This document shows positions 53,811 through 63,869 of a stretch of 64,000 bases of DNA, piece after piece; position 1 is the first letter of the stretch; each line of letters begins with the position of its first letter. Origin of the DNA: Nocardia alba NBRC 108234 (GTDB lineage: Bacteria > Actinomycetota > Actinomycetes > Mycobacteriales > Mycobacteriaceae); assembly GCF_001612665.1 (NCBI RefSeq), contig NZ_BDAX01000011.1, positions 1-64,000 on the forward strand. Direction: 5' to 3'. The notes beneath the pieces were generated by a model. The model saw only the letters and a list, made by a program, of their open reading frames with translations. It did not search any database and was not told where the DNA came from. Both the position numbers and the translations under genes were made by a program.

Positions 53811-55126
53811 GCTGGGGATCCTTCGGGGGTTGCGGCCGCGGCCGCGAGGGCGGCGGCGGGCAGAGCGGCGTCGATACGGTCGAACGCGTCCTCGTCGAGT
53901 GCCGCGGAGACGAACCAAGCCTCGAACGCGCTCGGCGGCGCGTACACGCCCGCGTCGAGCAGGGCATGGAAGAAGGCAGGGTAACGCCAGGTCTGACTCG
54001 CTTTGGCGGCGGCGTAGTCGGTCACCGGGCGCTCGGCGAAGAACACGCTCACCATATTGCCTGCGAACTGGACTTGATGCTCGACACCGGCCTCTGTCAG
54101 GGCTTTCGCGAAGAGCGAGCCGAGACGATCGGCGTTGCGGTCCAGCGCCGCGTACACCCCGGCGTCGGCCGCGCGCAGCGTAGCCAGGCCCGCCGCGACG
54201 GCGACGGGGTTACCGGACAGCGTGCCCGCCTGATACACCGGGCCGAGCGGGGCGAGGTTGTTCATGATCTCGGCGCGACCGCCGAACGCGGCGGCGGGCA
54301 GCCCACCGCTCATCACCTTGCCGAAGGTGTAGAGGTCACCGGCGACGCCTTCGCGGCCGTACCAACCCGACGCGCTGACCCGGAAACCGGTCATCACCTC
54401 GTCCATGATCAGCAACGCGCCGTTGTCGTGGGCGAGGGTGCGCAGGCCTTCGTTGAAGCCGGGCAGCGGCGCGACCGCGCCCATATTGCCCGCGGCGGCC
54501 TCGGTGATGACGCACGCGATCAGGCCGGGGTGCGCTTCGAAGGCGGCGGCGACGGCGGCGAGGTCGTTGTAGGGCAGCACGATGGTGTCGGCGGCTTGGG
54601 CGCCGGTGACGCCGGGCGAGGTCGGCAGGCCGAGGGTCGCCACACCGGAGCCGGCGTCGGCCAGTAGCGCGTCGACGTGACCGTGGTAGCAGCCGGAGAA
54701 CTTTATGATCTTGGACCGGCCCGTGAAGCCGCGGGCCAACCGGACCGCGCTCATCGTGGCCTCGGTACCGGAGTTCACCAGGCGGACCCGTTCGACGGGA
54801 TCGACGCGGGCGGCGATGGCCTCGGCGAGCTCGATCTCGGCCTCGGTCGGCGCACCGAACGACAGCCCGCTCGTCGCGGCCTTCTGCACGGCCTCGACGA
54901 CCGCGGGGTGGGCGTGCCCGAGGACCATCGGCCCCCAGGAGCACACCAGATCGATGTAATCGTTGCCGTCGGCGTCGGTGAGCGTGTAGCCGCTCGCGGA
55001 GGTGATGAACCGCGGCGTACCGCCGACCGAATTGAACGCACGAACCGGGGAATTGACGCCACCCGGGATCACGGCGGCCGCCCGCTCGAAGAGCTGGGCC
55101 GAAACCGGTACCTGCGTAAGACTCAC
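53807..55126 (-). CDS. hemL: Glutamate-1-semialdehyde 2,1-aminomutase
   Basis: PLP enzyme converting glutamate-1-semialdehyde to 5-aminolevulinate in the C5 haem pathway, after HemA. The 439 residues from GTG 55126 ([17 protein letters not shown] 55156 is an alternative) include [12 protein letters not shown], the PLP-contacting [12 protein letters not shown], and the PLP Lys in [18 protein letters not shown] near residue 275. It leads the cytochrome c maturation unit, linking haem supply to haem attachment. Confidence 0.96.
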   Translation of the reverse strand: MSLTQVPVSAQLFERAAAVIPGGVNSPVRAFNSVGGTPRFITSASGYTLTDADGNDYIDLVCSWGPMVLGHAHPAVVEAVQKAATSGLSFGAPTEAEIELAEAIAARVDPVERVRLVNSGTEATMSAVRLARGFTGRSKIIKFSGCYHGHVDALLADAGSGVATLGLPTSPGVTGAQAADTIVLPYNDLAAVAAAFEAHPGLIACVITEAAAGNMGAVAPLPGFNEGLRTLAHDNGALLIMDEVMTGFRVSASGWYGREGVAGDLYTFGKVMSGGLPAAAFGGRAEIMNNLAPLGPVYQAGTLSGNPVAVAAGLATLRAADAGVYAALDRNADRLGSLFAKALTEAGVEHQVQFAGNMVSVFFAERPVTDYAAAKASQTWRYPAFFHALLDAGVYAPPSAFEAWFVSAALDEDAFDRIDAALPAAALAAAAATPEGSPA

Positions 55127-55333
55127 GGATTCCAGTGTCTCAGCTCGCCTCGGCACGCCGGACGACAGGGTGGAGCACAGTGACCCAGACCGCAGCGACC
55201 CACCGACGACACGCCCGACACGCCGCCCTTATCGGCGAAAGAATCGGATCTAGGCCCATTGGCCTGCGACTACGCTCCGGGCGGCTCAGCTCCTGAGCCA
55301 TCGAAAAATCAGCTTTCAGCGAGAGGGTATTTC

Positions 55334-55720
55334 ATGCGTTTCGGCGTCACCAGCACTGTGCTCGGCACCGGGTTCGTCGCGGTGGGAGTGCTCCTCGGCG
55401 CGGGTCCGGCCACTGCGTTCGCACCGCAGGTCCAGCCCGATCGGATCGGCGCTCAGCTCAGCCACGAGGAGACCGTGGCGCTCGGGTCGGGGCCGATTCC
55501 GGCGATCACCGCGATGTTCGTACCTGCAAATCGGATCGGCGCGGGACTGCACGCCGACACCGAGCTGTACCGCGACGCCGACGGCGGCATCCGCGCCACC
55601 CTGCGCCAGGTGGTGACGGAGGCGACCCGCCATCCCGACGGCACCGTCTCCGTATTCCTGAACGCGCCCGGCACGCGCGGCGGCCGCGTCGTCGACGTCT
55701 ACCAGCAGTGGACCAGCTGA
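55334..55720 (+). CDS. Small secreted protein of unknown function
   Basis: A 128-residue preprotein from ATG 55334 (GAGAGG upstream). The signal peptide MRFGVTSTVLGTGFVAVGVLLGAGPATAFA has a cleavage site near residue 30. The mature part contains two similar pieces, PDRIGAQLSHEETVALG and ANRIGAGLHADTELYRD, and ends in TVSVFLNAPGTRGGRVVDVYQQWTS. It has no Cys. Its stop is directly next to the end of the opposite gene. Family not recognised. Confidence 0.75.
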   Translation: MRFGVTSTVLGTGFVAVGVLLGAGPATAFAPQVQPDRIGAQLSHEETVALGSGPIPAITAMFVPANRIGAGLHADTELYRDADGGIRATLRQVVTEATRHPDGTVSVFLNAPGTRGGRVVDVYQQWTS

Positions 55721-55948
55721 TCAGGTGTACATGCAGGGCACTTCGGCCGAGATCGTGTGCAGCTGGCACATGATGCCGTTGTAGATCCCGCTCGAGCCGG
55801 TCTCCGGGGCGAAACCATCGGCGGCCGGCTCGGCGGCGATCATCGGGGTGAGCGGCAAGCCGGTGGCGGCCTGGGCGGGCGCCGCGGCCAGCGCGATCGT
55901 CGCCACGGCGGCGGCGACGGTACAGATTCCTGCGGTCAGTCTGGTCAT
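55721..55948 (-). CDS. Very small secreted protein with one Cys pair
   Basis: A 75-residue preprotein with a strong ribosome-binding site (GAGGAGGA) before ATG 55948. The signal peptide MTRLTAGICTVAAAVATIALAAAPAQA is followed by about 48 mature residues (ATGLPLTPMIAAEPAADGF...) with two Cys 12 residues apart (IMCQLHTISAEVPCMYT) that may form a disulfide. The stop abuts the stop of the plus-strand secreted protein. Function unknown. Confidence 0.75.
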   Translation of the reverse strand: MTRLTAGICTVAAAVATIALAAAPAQAATGLPLTPMIAAEPAADGFAPETGSSGIYNGIMCQLHTISAEVPCMYT

Positions 55949-56024
55949 CGATTCCTCCTCGAGGGAGCCCGCTGCGCGAGCTCGCGTCCCGAACCCCTAC
56001 GCGCACATCGGAATTCGGCTTCCT

Positions 56025-56288
56025 CTAGGTCATCGGTTCGATGCCGCGCGGCGCTACAGCCGCGTGGTAGATCCTGGCGACGACGTCGATCACCAGCACC
56101 CCGCTCACGATCACCAACGCACAGGCGAGCACCAGCAACGGCGGCACATACCGCACCGCCACGAAACCGGGGTGCTCATCGGTACCGAGGAATTCGGTCG
56201 TACGCCGCGCCGCGCGCCAGCTGACAACCGCGCAGGCCAGGAAGAGCACGGCGAAGCCGACTTCGAACAACGCGATCAGGCGTCTCAT
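56025..56288 (-). CDS. Small membrane protein with two helices
   Basis: An 87-residue protein: helix 1 LIALFEVGFAVLFLACAVVSW, a loop of about 25 residues with TTEFLGTDEHPG, and helix 2 VPPLLVLACALVIVSGVLVIDVVAR. The ATG is at 56288. It lies 30 bases downstream of the 40-residue membrane protein gene and may be cotranscribed with it. Function unknown. Confidence 0.72.
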   Translation of the reverse strand: MRRLIALFEVGFAVLFLACAVVSWRAARRTTEFLGTDEHPGFVAVRYVPPLLVLACALVIVSGVLVIDVVARIYHAAVAPRGIEPMT

Positions 56289-56318
56289 TCCTGCGATCCT
56301 GCCAGGAGCGAGATCGAA

Positions 56319-56441
56319 TCAGCCGACCAGGCTCGGTGCCAGAATCAGCGCGATGACGGCCAGGGTGAGTACAACCATCAACCCGATGACCAACAGGTCA
56401 CGCCGCAGGCTGTGTGGCTGCTCGATCACCACGCGCATCAT
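56319..56441 (-). CDS. 40-residue membrane protein
   Basis: A short reading frame from ATG 56441 (or ATG 56438) with GGAGCGGAGG directly upstream. The product has a charged head (MMRVVIEQPHSLRRD) and a single membrane helix (LLVIGLMVVLTLAVIALILAPSLVG). Such a perfect helix after a good ribosome-binding site is unlikely by chance, and the gap would otherwise be empty. No homologue is recognised. Confidence 0.6.
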   Translation of the reverse strand: MMRVVIEQPHSLRRDLLVIGLMVVLTLAVIALILAPSLVG

Positions 56442-56500
56442 TGCCTCCGCTCCCCCGGCACTCAGCCGGTGTGATAATCCTCACCATACACTGTGCGGTG

Positions 56501-57013
56501 TTACTTCCGGTGGGACTGGAAGTACTTCGTCGACTCCGGGCGGTAGCTCAGAAACGCGGCCCCCGCGGCGAGCACACCCTGCACGATCGCCGCGCCACCC
56601 GCCACGATCGTCGCGGGACTCGCGACGGCGGCGAAGGTGAACATGGTGGCGATGGCGCCGAGCCCGAGCCAGATCGCGACGACCGTGAGCACCGTGCGCG
56701 CCCAACTCTTGCCACGGCCGAGCTGATGCGCGATAGCCACGGTGACACCGGCCAGCAGCACGCCGACCAGCGCCGTCAGCGCGAAAGCAACCAGCACCAT
56801 CGCATCGACAGTCGATGCCGGGAAATTGGGATCCGACTTGTGCATCTCGTCGAGGAACTGCTCGCTGAGCTTGTCGCGCTCCCCGGTCATGGTGATGACG
56901 CTGGCGAAGGTGTAAACCACACCGAGGCCGGCGATTCCCCACCACAATTGGCGGGCGGTACCGACATCCTCCGGCATGGGAAGGGTTTCGGGTTTGTTCG
57001 GAGGAACGATCAC
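56501..57013 (-). CDS. Rv0513-like four-helix membrane protein
   Basis: A 170-residue protein from GTG 57013 inside the hemB stop (GTGA), so it is translated with hemB. It has four membrane helices ([62 protein letters not shown], and [20 protein letters not shown]). The loop after helix 1 is charged. A similar gene follows hemB in M. tuberculosis. Function unknown. Confidence 0.85.
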   Translation of the reverse strand: MIVPPNKPETLPMPEDVGTARQLWWGIAGLGVVYTFASVITMTGERDKLSEQFLDEMHKSDPNFPASTVDAMVLVAFALTALVGVLLAGVTVAIAHQLGRGKSWARTVLTVVAIWLGLGAIATMFTFAAVASPATIVAGGAAIVQGVLAAGAAFLSYRPESTKYFQSHRK

Positions 57014-57987
57014 GACAGCCAGTGTGCTGCCTCGGTGGCCCAATAGGTGAGCACGATGTCCGCGCCTGCCCGCCGGATGCCGATCAGCGACTCCAGGACC
57101 GAGGCCCTGCGGTCGATCCAGCCACGCTCGGCGGCGGCGGTGATCATCGCGTACTCGCCGGAGATCTGATACGCCGCGACCGGGACCGTCGAACGGTCGG
57201 CGACGTCGCGCAGGATGTCGAGGTAGGACATCGCGGGCTTCACCATCACGATGTCGGCGCCCTCGGCAAGGTCGAGGTCGAGTTCGCGCAGTGATTCGCG
57301 GCGATTGGCCGGATCCTGCTGGTAGGTGCGGCGATCGCCGTCCAGTGACGAGCCGACGGCCTCGCGGAAGGGGCCGTAGAAGGCCGAGGCGTACTTGGCC
57401 GCATAGGCGAGAATCGCGGTGTCGGTGCGACCGACCGCGTCGAGTCCGCGCCGGATCGCGCCGACCTGTCCGTCCATCATGCCGCTGGTCCCGAGCAGAT
57501 CGGCCCCGGCTTCGGCCTGCGACAGCGCCATCTCCACATACCTGTGCAGCGTGGCATCGTTGTCGACCGCGCCGTCGGTGCCGATGACCCCGCAGTGGCC
57601 GTGATCGGTGAACTCGTCGAGACAGGTGTCGGCCATGATGACCGTGGCGTCACCGACCTCCTCGGCCAGCGCGCGCAGACCGCGATTGAGAATCCCGTTC
57701 GGATCACTGGCCTGTGAACCGGTCGCGTCCTTGTCCTCGGGCAGCGGCACCCCGAACAACATCAGCCCGCCGACTCCGGCGGCCACCGACTCCGCCGCGG
57801 CCTTGCGCAGAGAGTCGAGCGAATGCTGGTACACCCCCGGCATCGAACTGATCTCCCGCGGCTCGTCGAGACCGTCGGCCACGAACATCGGCAGCACCAG
57901 CTGACGTGGCTGCAGCGTGGTCTCGGCGACGAGTCGACGCAATGCGGGTGTCCTGCGCAACCGCCGTGGGCGGTCGAAAGCGGTCAT
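57010..57987 (-). CDS. hemB: Delta-aminolevulinic acid dehydratase (porphobilinogen synthase)
   Basis: Joins two 5-aminolevulinate molecules into porphobilinogen. The 325 residues contain the metal-site motif [16 protein letters not shown], in which Cys and Asp coexist, and the active-site Lys segments near [16 protein letters not shown] and [18 protein letters not shown]. The start is [20 protein letters not shown]. It lies downstream of the hemA-hemC-hemD unit but separated by two genes, one on the other strand. Confidence 0.95.
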   Translation of the reverse strand: MTAFDRPRRLRRTPALRRLVAETTLQPRQLVLPMFVADGLDEPREISSMPGVYQHSLDSLRKAAAESVAAGVGGLMLFGVPLPEDKDATGSQASDPNGILNRGLRALAEEVGDATVIMADTCLDEFTDHGHCGVIGTDGAVDNDATLHRYVEMALSQAEAGADLLGTSGMMDGQVGAIRRGLDAVGRTDTAILAYAAKYASAFYGPFREAVGSSLDGDRRTYQQDPANRRESLRELDLDLAEGADIVMVKPAMSYLDILRDVADRSTVPVAAYQISGEYAMITAAAERGWIDRRASVLESLIGIRRAGADIVLTYWATEAAHWLS

Positions 57988-58032
57988 AGCCCGCAGAATA
58001 CGCCTGTGCCCCGATGGTCGCCGCGGCGCCTG

Positions 58033-59208
58033 TCAGGGGTCGGACCGGCGGGAGGCTTCGCCCAGAATCTGCTCGAAAGTAGCGAAGACCGGGGAGGGAC
58101 CCGCCGAACTCCAGGTTTCGTTGGTGAGCAGAATCGCTGTCACCGCGCCGTCGTTGGACCAGGTCGAGCCGAGGCCGCCCGACCACCCGTAGGCACCTGC
58201 GCGCGGGCCGTGCGGTTGATCGCGCAACTGGATGCCGACGCCGTACCCCCATCCCGCGTCGTCGCCGGGGCCGGGGCCGCCGCGGGCCAGTTGCTCGGCG
58301 GTGAGGTGGTTGGTGGTCATGGCCGCGACGGCTCGCTCGGACAGCACTCTGGCACCGTCGAGTTCACCGCCCTCGCGCAGCATGCGGGCGAACCGGTGAT
58401 AATCGGCGAGAGTGGAGACCAAGCCGTCGCCGCCGCCTTCGAACGCCGGTGGGGTGCTCCATTGGCCGTCGACGGGGTCGAAGACCGTGCGGGCGCCCTC
58501 GGTTTCCGCGTAGTGGGGGCCGAAGCGGGCCAGCTTGCCGGGCGGGACGGAGAAGCCGGTATCGGTCATCCCGAGCGGGCGCAGGACCCGTTCGGCCAGG
58601 AATTCCGACAGCGGCTTGTCCGCCGCTCTGGCGACCAGGAAGCCGAGGATCGGCGCGCCGACGTGATAGAGCCAGCGTTCGCCCGGCTGATATTGCAGGG
58701 GCAGGGCGCCGAGTCTTCGCAGCCAGACGTCCGCGGGCGCCATCCGCGCCGGCGTCGGCGGACCCCAGCCGAGGTCGCGCTCGTTCCAGGCGGCATCGAA
58801 CGGCTTGGGTGCGAAGTCGGTGAAATCCATGCCCCAGCCGAGGCGGAAGGTCAGCAGGTCCTCGACGGTGATCGGGCGGTTGGCCGCGACCGTGTCGGTG
58901 ACCTCGGCGGTGGGTTTCGTGAGCACCTGTCGGTTCGCGAGTTCGGGAAGCAACCGGTCGACCGGTTCGGCCGGGTCGAGTACACCGTCGTCGATCAGGA
59001 TCGAGGCCGCGACCGCGGTGAGCGGTTTCGTCATCGAGGAAATCCGGAAGATCGTGTCGGTGCGGATCGCGGTGGCGCGGGTGGCGTCGAGATGGCCGAT
59101 GGCGCCGGTGGCGACATCGTCGCCGGTCGCCACGAGCCAAGCCAGGCCCAGCAGTTCGTCCGCCGCGATGTGCGCGCCGAGCCGGGTGTCGATCTCGTCC
59201 ACCGTCAT
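58033..59208 (-). CDS. Serine hydrolase of the beta-lactamase/class C family
   Basis: A 391-residue esterase or peptidase-like protein. The nucleophile motif SxxK is Ser58-Met-Thr-Lys61 (FRISSMTKPL). The second motif is around Tyr in WLYHVGAPILGF, and a GWSGGLGS segment near residue 345 stands where the third motif (HTG/KTG) is expected. No signal peptide is visible, so it is probably cytoplasmic, more likely an esterase than a beta-lactamase. It inserts between hemB and the hemACD side. Substrate unknown. Confidence 0.9.
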   Translation of the reverse strand: MTVDEIDTRLGAHIAADELLGLAWLVATGDDVATGAIGHLDATRATAIRTDTIFRISSMTKPLTAVAASILIDDGVLDPAEPVDRLLPELANRQVLTKPTAEVTDTVAANRPITVEDLLTFRLGWGMDFTDFAPKPFDAAWNERDLGWGPPTPARMAPADVWLRRLGALPLQYQPGERWLYHVGAPILGFLVARAADKPLSEFLAERVLRPLGMTDTGFSVPPGKLARFGPHYAETEGARTVFDPVDGQWSTPPAFEGGGDGLVSTLADYHRFARMLREGGELDGARVLSERAVAAMTTNHLTAEQLARGGPGPGDDAGWGYGVGIQLRDQPHGPRAGAYGWSGGLGSTWSNDGAVTAILLTNETWSSAGPSPVFATFEQILGEASRRSDP

Positions 59209-59392
59209 CGCCTCTCCTCGGGTTGCCTCGCGCTACTAGACCACAGCGGTCCGACAGCTACCGGCGAAACACCACCGGCGGCGCATCGCCGCAGTCGGCG
59301 ACCCGGCGCGGCGAACCTGTGGATAACATCGAAACCCACTGGAGCTCAATGGCTTCCGCGAGAAATCGACGAAACCTGTCGGTGCCCCTCGG

Positions 59393-59398
59393 TATAAT
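59393..59398 (+). promoter_or_regulatory. Consensus -10 (TATAAT) before the 92-residue gene
   Basis: TATAAT at 59393-59398 is a perfect -10 hexamer, with a poor -35. It predicts a leader of about 58 bases before ATG 59463. The 254-base spacer 59209-59462 shows no other feature. Confidence 0.55.
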
Positions 59399-59462
59399 CG
59401 AAAGCGTGTTCGAGGGTTCCGACGATCGGGGGCGGGACCCAAACGCAACGGGAGGACACCGA

Positions 59463-59741
59463 ATGAATGCCATTGCCGCTCAATCCACTTTCATCACCGC
59501 GCCGTACGTGCCACTCGAGAAGAAGCGCCTGCCCGCGGGCAGGCCGCGCCGCTGGTATGTGGCGCACAATCGTCGGCTCAAGGCCATGCGGTTGACGATC
59601 GCACTGCTGGATTCCGGTGTGTACCTACCCAATCAGGCCACCAACGAGACGATCCGGCGCACCGCGGACAAGATCGACATCCGCCCACCGTCGGATGCCA
59701 CCTGTCGGCTCGTGCGCACGCTGCTGCGCTACAGCCGATGA
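59463..59741 (+). CDS. Small basic conserved protein of unknown function
   Basis: A 92-residue basic protein from ATG 59463 (GGGAGGA upstream). The middle LEKKRLPAGRPRRWYVAHNRRLKAMR is strongly positive; the rest (LTIALLDSGVYLPNQATNETIRRTADKIDI...) is helical. It has no Cys, signal or membrane segment. The composition suggests RNA or DNA binding, but there is no known motif. It is a monocistronic gene with its own promoter and terminator between the serine hydrolase and hemD. Confidence 0.75.
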   Translation: MNAIAAQSTFITAPYVPLEKKRLPAGRPRRWYVAHNRRLKAMRLTIALLDSGVYLPNQATNETIRRTADKIDIRPPSDATCRLVRTLLRYSR

Positions 59742-59753
59742 CCCGGATACGCC

Positions 59754-59781
59754 GAAAGCCCGCCGGTGTGGGCGGGCTTTC
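59754..59781. terminator. Bidirectional terminator between the basic protein gene and hemD
   Basis: A perfect 11-base stem GAAAGCCCGCC/GGCGGGCTTTC with a 6-base loop in the 56-base convergent spacer. Confidence 0.85.
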
Positions 59782-59797
59782 GACGTATCTGCTGAGC

Positions 59798-61372
59798 TCA
59801 GCGGCTGCTGCTGCGGCGGCTCTTCTTCCGCGGCGGCGGCAGCAGGCCCTCGGCGCGCAGGCGCGACGCGTGCTCGGCCAGTGCCTCCACCAGTGGGCCG
59901 ACCTGTGCCGTCTCCGGCTGCACGTCCACGCGCAGACCGAACTCGATCGCGGTCTCGGCGGTCTTCGGGCCGATGCAGGCCACGATGGTGCGAGCGTGCG
60001 GCTTGCCCGCGATGCCGACCAGGTTGCGCACCGTGGAGGACGAGGTGAACAGGACCGCGTCGAAACCGCCGGTCTTGATCATCTCGCGGGTCTCCGCGGG
60101 CGGCGGCGAGGCGCGCACCGTGCGGTAGGCGGTGACGTCGTCGATCTCCCAGCCGCGCTCACGCAGGCCCTCGGCCAGGGTCTCGGTGGCGATGTCGGCG
60201 CGGGGCAGCAGCACCCGGTTCACCGGATCGAACACGTCGTCGTAGGGCGGGAAGTCGGCGAGCAGGCCCTCGGAGGACTGTTCCCCGCTGGGCACCAGTT
60301 CGGGGTTGATACCGAAGGAGCGCACCTTCTCCGCGGTGGCCTCACCGACGCAGGCGATCTTCACACCGGAGAACGCGCGAGCGTCCAGACCGAACTCGGC
60401 GAACTTCTCCCATACCGCGCGCACCGCGTTGGTGGAGGTGAACACCACCCACTGGTAGCGCCCGTCGACCAGACCCTTCACGGCCCGTTCCATCTGGGCG
60501 GGACTGCGCGGCGGCTCCACCGCGATGGTCGGCACCTCGATCGGGATCGCGCCGTGGGTGACGAGCCGCTCGCTCATCTCCCCCGCCTGATCCTTGGTAC
60601 GCGGGACCAGCACGGTCCAGCCGTAGAGGGCACGCGATTCCCACCACGACATCTTGGCGCGCTTGTCGACTTCCTTGCCGACCGTCACCACCAGCGGGCC
60701 GACGAGCTCGGATGCCGCGTTGTTCAGCGAGGCCAGCGTGGCCTCGATGGTGCGCTGCTGGCGGGTGGTGCCACGCACGGTCACCGCGACCGGCGTCTGC
60801 GGCGCCAGACCGTGCTCCACCAGGGCGCTGGCGGTCTCGGCCAGGTGCCCGGAGGTGGCGTGCAGCACCAGCGGCCCGGGGGCGGCGGCCAGCGCCGACC
60901 AGTCGACCTCGCCGCGTACATCGGCCTCGGTGTGCCCGGAGCCCAGCGCGATACCCGCGTAGCTGGGTACGGCCGAGCCGTTGGGCAGGCCGGGAAGTAC
61001 CTCGAACACCATGTGCGAACGGGTCACGGCGTTGACTTCGTTGATCACCGAATCGGTGGTCAACGGGTCGCCGGTGACGATGCGGACCACGTCGTGCCCG
61101 TTGCGCGCCTCGGCGATCAGCGTCTTGGCCACCTCGGCGGGTTCGCCGAGGGCGGGCCGCACGTCGACCGGGCTCTCGCCGTCCTCGCCCACCTCGACGG
61201 CGCTACCGATCAGGGCGAGCACGCCCTTGTCGACATCGGGGTCGGTGAACGCCAGCATCGCCCGCTCGAGCACCTCACGGGCACGCACGGTCAGCAGGGC
61301 CGGGTCGCCGGGGCCGGATCCGACGAAAAGGATCCGCCCTGGTTGCTTCTTGGTAGCTCGGCTGCTGCTCAT
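59798..61372 (-). CDS. hemD: Fused uroporphyrinogen-III methyltransferase-like / synthase
   Basis: A 524-residue fusion. Residues about 12-245 form a tetrapyrrole methylase (CobA/SUMT-like) domain with the opening [18 protein letters not shown] and [18 protein letters not shown]. Residues about 255-510 are uroporphyrinogen-III synthase (for example [16 protein letters not shown] and [15 protein letters not shown]). The tail is Arg/Ser-rich. The methylase part is diverged at several sites and may be inactive. The same fusion is annotated as hemD/cysG in mycobacteria (Rv0511). The ATG overlaps the hemC stop (ATGA). Confidence 0.93.
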   Translation of the reverse strand: MSSSRATKKQPGRILFVGSGPGDPALLTVRAREVLERAMLAFTDPDVDKGVLALIGSAVEVGEDGESPVDVRPALGEPAEVAKTLIAEARNGHDVVRIVTGDPLTTDSVINEVNAVTRSHMVFEVLPGLPNGSAVPSYAGIALGSGHTEADVRGEVDWSALAAAPGPLVLHATSGHLAETASALVEHGLAPQTPVAVTVRGTTRQQRTIEATLASLNNAASELVGPLVVTVGKEVDKRAKMSWWESRALYGWTVLVPRTKDQAGEMSERLVTHGAIPIEVPTIAVEPPRSPAQMERAVKGLVDGRYQWVVFTSTNAVRAVWEKFAEFGLDARAFSGVKIACVGEATAEKVRSFGINPELVPSGEQSSEGLLADFPPYDDVFDPVNRVLLPRADIATETLAEGLRERGWEIDDVTAYRTVRASPPPAETREMIKTGGFDAVLFTSSSTVRNLVGIAGKPHARTIVACIGPKTAETAIEFGLRVDVQPETAQVGPLVEALAEHASRLRAEGLLPPPRKKSRRSSSR

Positions 61373-62400
61373 CGGTTGTTCTCCATCGGGCTGGAATTAG
61401 TGAAGTCTGTGGGCGCCGGTTCGTCTGTGACGCTCAGCAAAGCGCGAGCACCCAGGTCCAGCAGTTCGCGCGCCAGCGCGCGACCGAGCTCGGCCGCGTC
61501 TTTCGGCGCGCCGACGATCGAGGCGCGCAGCACGTCGGAGCCGTCGATCGCCGCGGCGCAGGCGCGCAGTGAGAGTTCGTCGAAGATCCGGCCGTCCTCG
61601 TCGATCGACTCGACGATCTCGGCGAGCGCTCCGATCGGCGCGGTGCAGCCTGCCTCGAGCTCACCGAGCAGCGAACGCTCGGCGAGCACCGCGGCTCTGG
61701 TCGCGGCATCGTCCAGACCGGCGAGTACCTCGATCAATTGCGGGTCGTCGCTGCGGCATTCGACCGCGAGCGCGCCCTGTGAGGGGGCGGGCAGCATCTG
61801 CACCGGTTCGAGCGACTCGGTGATCTCGTCGGTACGCCCGATCCGGCACAGGCCGGCGCGGGCGATGACGATCGCGTCGAGTTCGCCCTCGCTCACCTTG
61901 CGTAGGCGGGAGTCGATATTGCCGCGCAACGGGAGGATATCGAGGCCGAGGCCGAGCGCGCGCAGCTGCGCGGCGCGGCGCGGCGCCGAAGTCCCGACGC
62001 GAGCACCGGCGGGCAGTTCGCCCAGGACCATGCCGTCGCGGGCCACCAGCGCGTCGCGCGGGTCCTCGCGCGGCGGGATCGCGGCGATGGTGAAGCGCGG
62101 GTCCTGCGCGGTGGGGAGGTCTTTATAGGAGTGCACCGCGATGTCGATGCCGCCCAAGGCGAGCTCGTCGCGCAGCGCGGAGGTGAACACTCCGACACCG
62201 ATCGTCTGCACCGGATCCGAGGACAGATCGCCCGGCGTCTTGATGACCACCAGTTCAGCGGGCTGCCCCGCCGCGATCAGCGCATCACGGATGGTGCCCG
62301 CCTGTGTCAGCGCGAGCAGGCTGCCGCGCGTGCCGATCCGCCACGGCGCACTGGTGCTGCCTGCGGTCACGCTGTCCTCTTCCTGCACTGTCGTGGTCAT
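61369..62400 (-). CDS. hemC: Hydroxymethylbilane synthase (porphobilinogen deaminase)
   Basis: Polymerises four porphobilinogen molecules. The 343 residues include [15 protein letters not shown], the Asp/Arg-rich catalytic region [15 protein letters not shown], and the dipyrromethane cofactor Cys in [18 protein letters not shown] near residue 248. The ATG overlaps the hemA stop (ATGA) and its own stop overlaps hemD, so the three are translated in series. Confidence 0.96.
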   Translation of the reverse strand: MTTTVQEEDSVTAGSTSAPWRIGTRGSLLALTQAGTIRDALIAAGQPAELVVIKTPGDLSSDPVQTIGVGVFTSALRDELALGGIDIAVHSYKDLPTAQDPRFTIAAIPPREDPRDALVARDGMVLGELPAGARVGTSAPRRAAQLRALGLGLDILPLRGNIDSRLRKVSEGELDAIVIARAGLCRIGRTDEITESLEPVQMLPAPSQGALAVECRSDDPQLIEVLAGLDDAATRAAVLAERSLLGELEAGCTAPIGALAEIVESIDEDGRIFDELSLRACAAAIDGSDVLRASIVGAPKDAAELGRALARELLDLGARALLSVTDEPAPTDFTNSSPMENNR

Positions 62401-63869
62401 GCGGTTTCCTCCTGCGCATGCCCGAGCGGCGCTGCGTGATTTCGCATGCTGCCTGTGTCGGGTCTTGACTCGGTCAAGCGTGACGGCCCATCGCCGAGGT
62501 GGCCTGCGGTGAAGTCGTCGGCCAGCGCGGCCTCCGCCGCGGCGACCTCCATCGGGGCGGCAACCGCTTGTACCGCACCAGGTTTCAGTTCGAACAGCTC
62601 ACGCAACGCCTCGGCGTAGCTGTCGCCGCCCGGCGTCGATGCCAGCTGCTTCACCCGCACGGTCGGCGCGTGCAGCAGCTTGTCGACGACGCGACGCACC
62701 GTGCGCGCCACCTCGTCGCGGGCCGGGTCGGCCAGGTCGGGCAGCCGCGAATCGAGGCGGAGCAGTTCGGCTTCCACCACGTCGGCGGCACGCTGACGCA
62801 GTGCGGCCACCGTGGGGGTGACCTCCGCCATGCGTTGCCCGGCAAGGTATTTGGCGAGTTCGTCGGCGACGATGAGGCGCGCGGCGGCGGTGTCGTCGGC
62901 CGCGGCTCCCGCGGCCGGATCGCGCTGCAGCGATTCGATGTCGATAACGGCGACGCCGGGCAGACCCGCCACGGCATGCTCCACATCGCGGGGTAGGCCC
63001 AGATCGCAGAAGACCAGGGGACGCTCGGCGACGTCGGTGCGGTCCCGATCGGCGAGTGCGCGATGGGTGTCGGCCAGGGTCACCACGGACCCGACCGCGC
63101 CCGTACAGGTGATCACGACATCAGCGCCCGCCATGGCCTCGGTGAGCCGCGAGATCTCGACCGCCTCGGTGTCGACACCGTGCATGGCGCGCCCGGTTTC
63201 CGCGAGACGCTGTGCGCGCTCGAGGGTCCGGTTGACGACGACGATGTGCCCGATCCCGGCCCGCGACAGATGCGCGACGGCCAGCCCGCCCATCGCGCCC
63301 GCGCCCACCACTACCGCGGTCCGCCCGGCGAGATCGCCGACCACGCCGCGCGCCCGATCCAGCGCCACCGACACCACCGAGGCACCGGCCCGATCGATCC
63401 CGGTCTCCGAATGCACCCGCTTGCCGACCCGCAACCCGTGCTGGGCCAACTCGTGCAGCGTGCGCCCGACGGCCTGCTGACCATCGGCGCTGGCATACGC
63501 GCTGCGAATCTGGCTGAGCACCTGCTGTTCACCGACAACCATCGAGTCCAGGCCGCTGGCCACCGCGAACAGATGCTCGGCCGCGGCCTCGCTGTAGCGC
63601 ACATAGGCGTGCTTGGTGAGATCCCCGAGCGGCAGCCCGGAATGCCTGGTGAGCAGCTCGCTCACCTCGCCGAGCCCGCCGTGGAAGGCGTCGACGACCG
63701 CGTAGACCTCGACCCGGTTGCAGGTGGAGACGATCATGGCCTCCGACACATGGCTGGAGGACAGCAGCCGATCCACCAGCTTCGGCCGATCGGCCTCACT
63801 GATGGCGACCTTCTCCAGCACCGACACCGGGGCGCTGCGGTGTGAAATACCGACCAGCAGAACACTCAT
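62397..63869 (-). CDS. hemA: Glutamyl-tRNA reductase
   Basis: First enzyme of the C5 haem pathway; reduces glutamyl-tRNA to glutamate-1-semialdehyde, which HemL uses. The 490 residues begin [21 protein letters not shown]. The catalytic Cys is in [17 protein letters not shown] near residue 49, the NADPH-binding fold is [16 protein letters not shown] near residue 185, and the C-terminal dimerisation helix lies near residue 370. A non-conserved tail of about 60 residues follows. The start overlaps the stop of an upstream reading frame (ATGA). Confidence 0.96.
   Translation of the reverse strand: MSVLLVGISHRSAPVSVLEKVAISEADRPKLVDRLLSSSHVSEAMIVSTCNRVEVYAVVDAFHGGLGEVSELLTRHSGLPLGDLTKHAYVRYSEAAAEHLFAVASGLDSMVVGEQQVLSQIRSAYASADGQQAVGRTLHELAQHGLRVGKRVHSETGIDRAGASVVSVALDRARGVVGDLAGRTAVVVGAGAMGGLAVAHLSRAGIGHIVVVNRTLERAQRLAETGRAMHGVDTEAVEISRLTEAMAGADVVITCTGAVGSVVTLADTHRALADRDRTDVAERPLVFCDLGLPRDVEHAVAGLPGVAVIDIESLQRDPAAGAAADDTAAARLIVADELAKYLAGQRMAEVTPTVAALRQRAADVVEAELLRLDSRLPDLADPARDEVARTVRRVVDKLLHAPTVRVKQLASTPGGDSYAEALRELFELKPGAVQAVAAPMEVAAAEAALADDFTAGHLGDGPSRLTESRPDTGSMRNHAAPLGHAQEETA

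Noticed and set aside
59738..62128. Plus-strand open frame of 796 codons opposite hemD and hemC
   Set aside because: It overlaps two conserved haem genes on the opposite strand and starts inside a terminator region.
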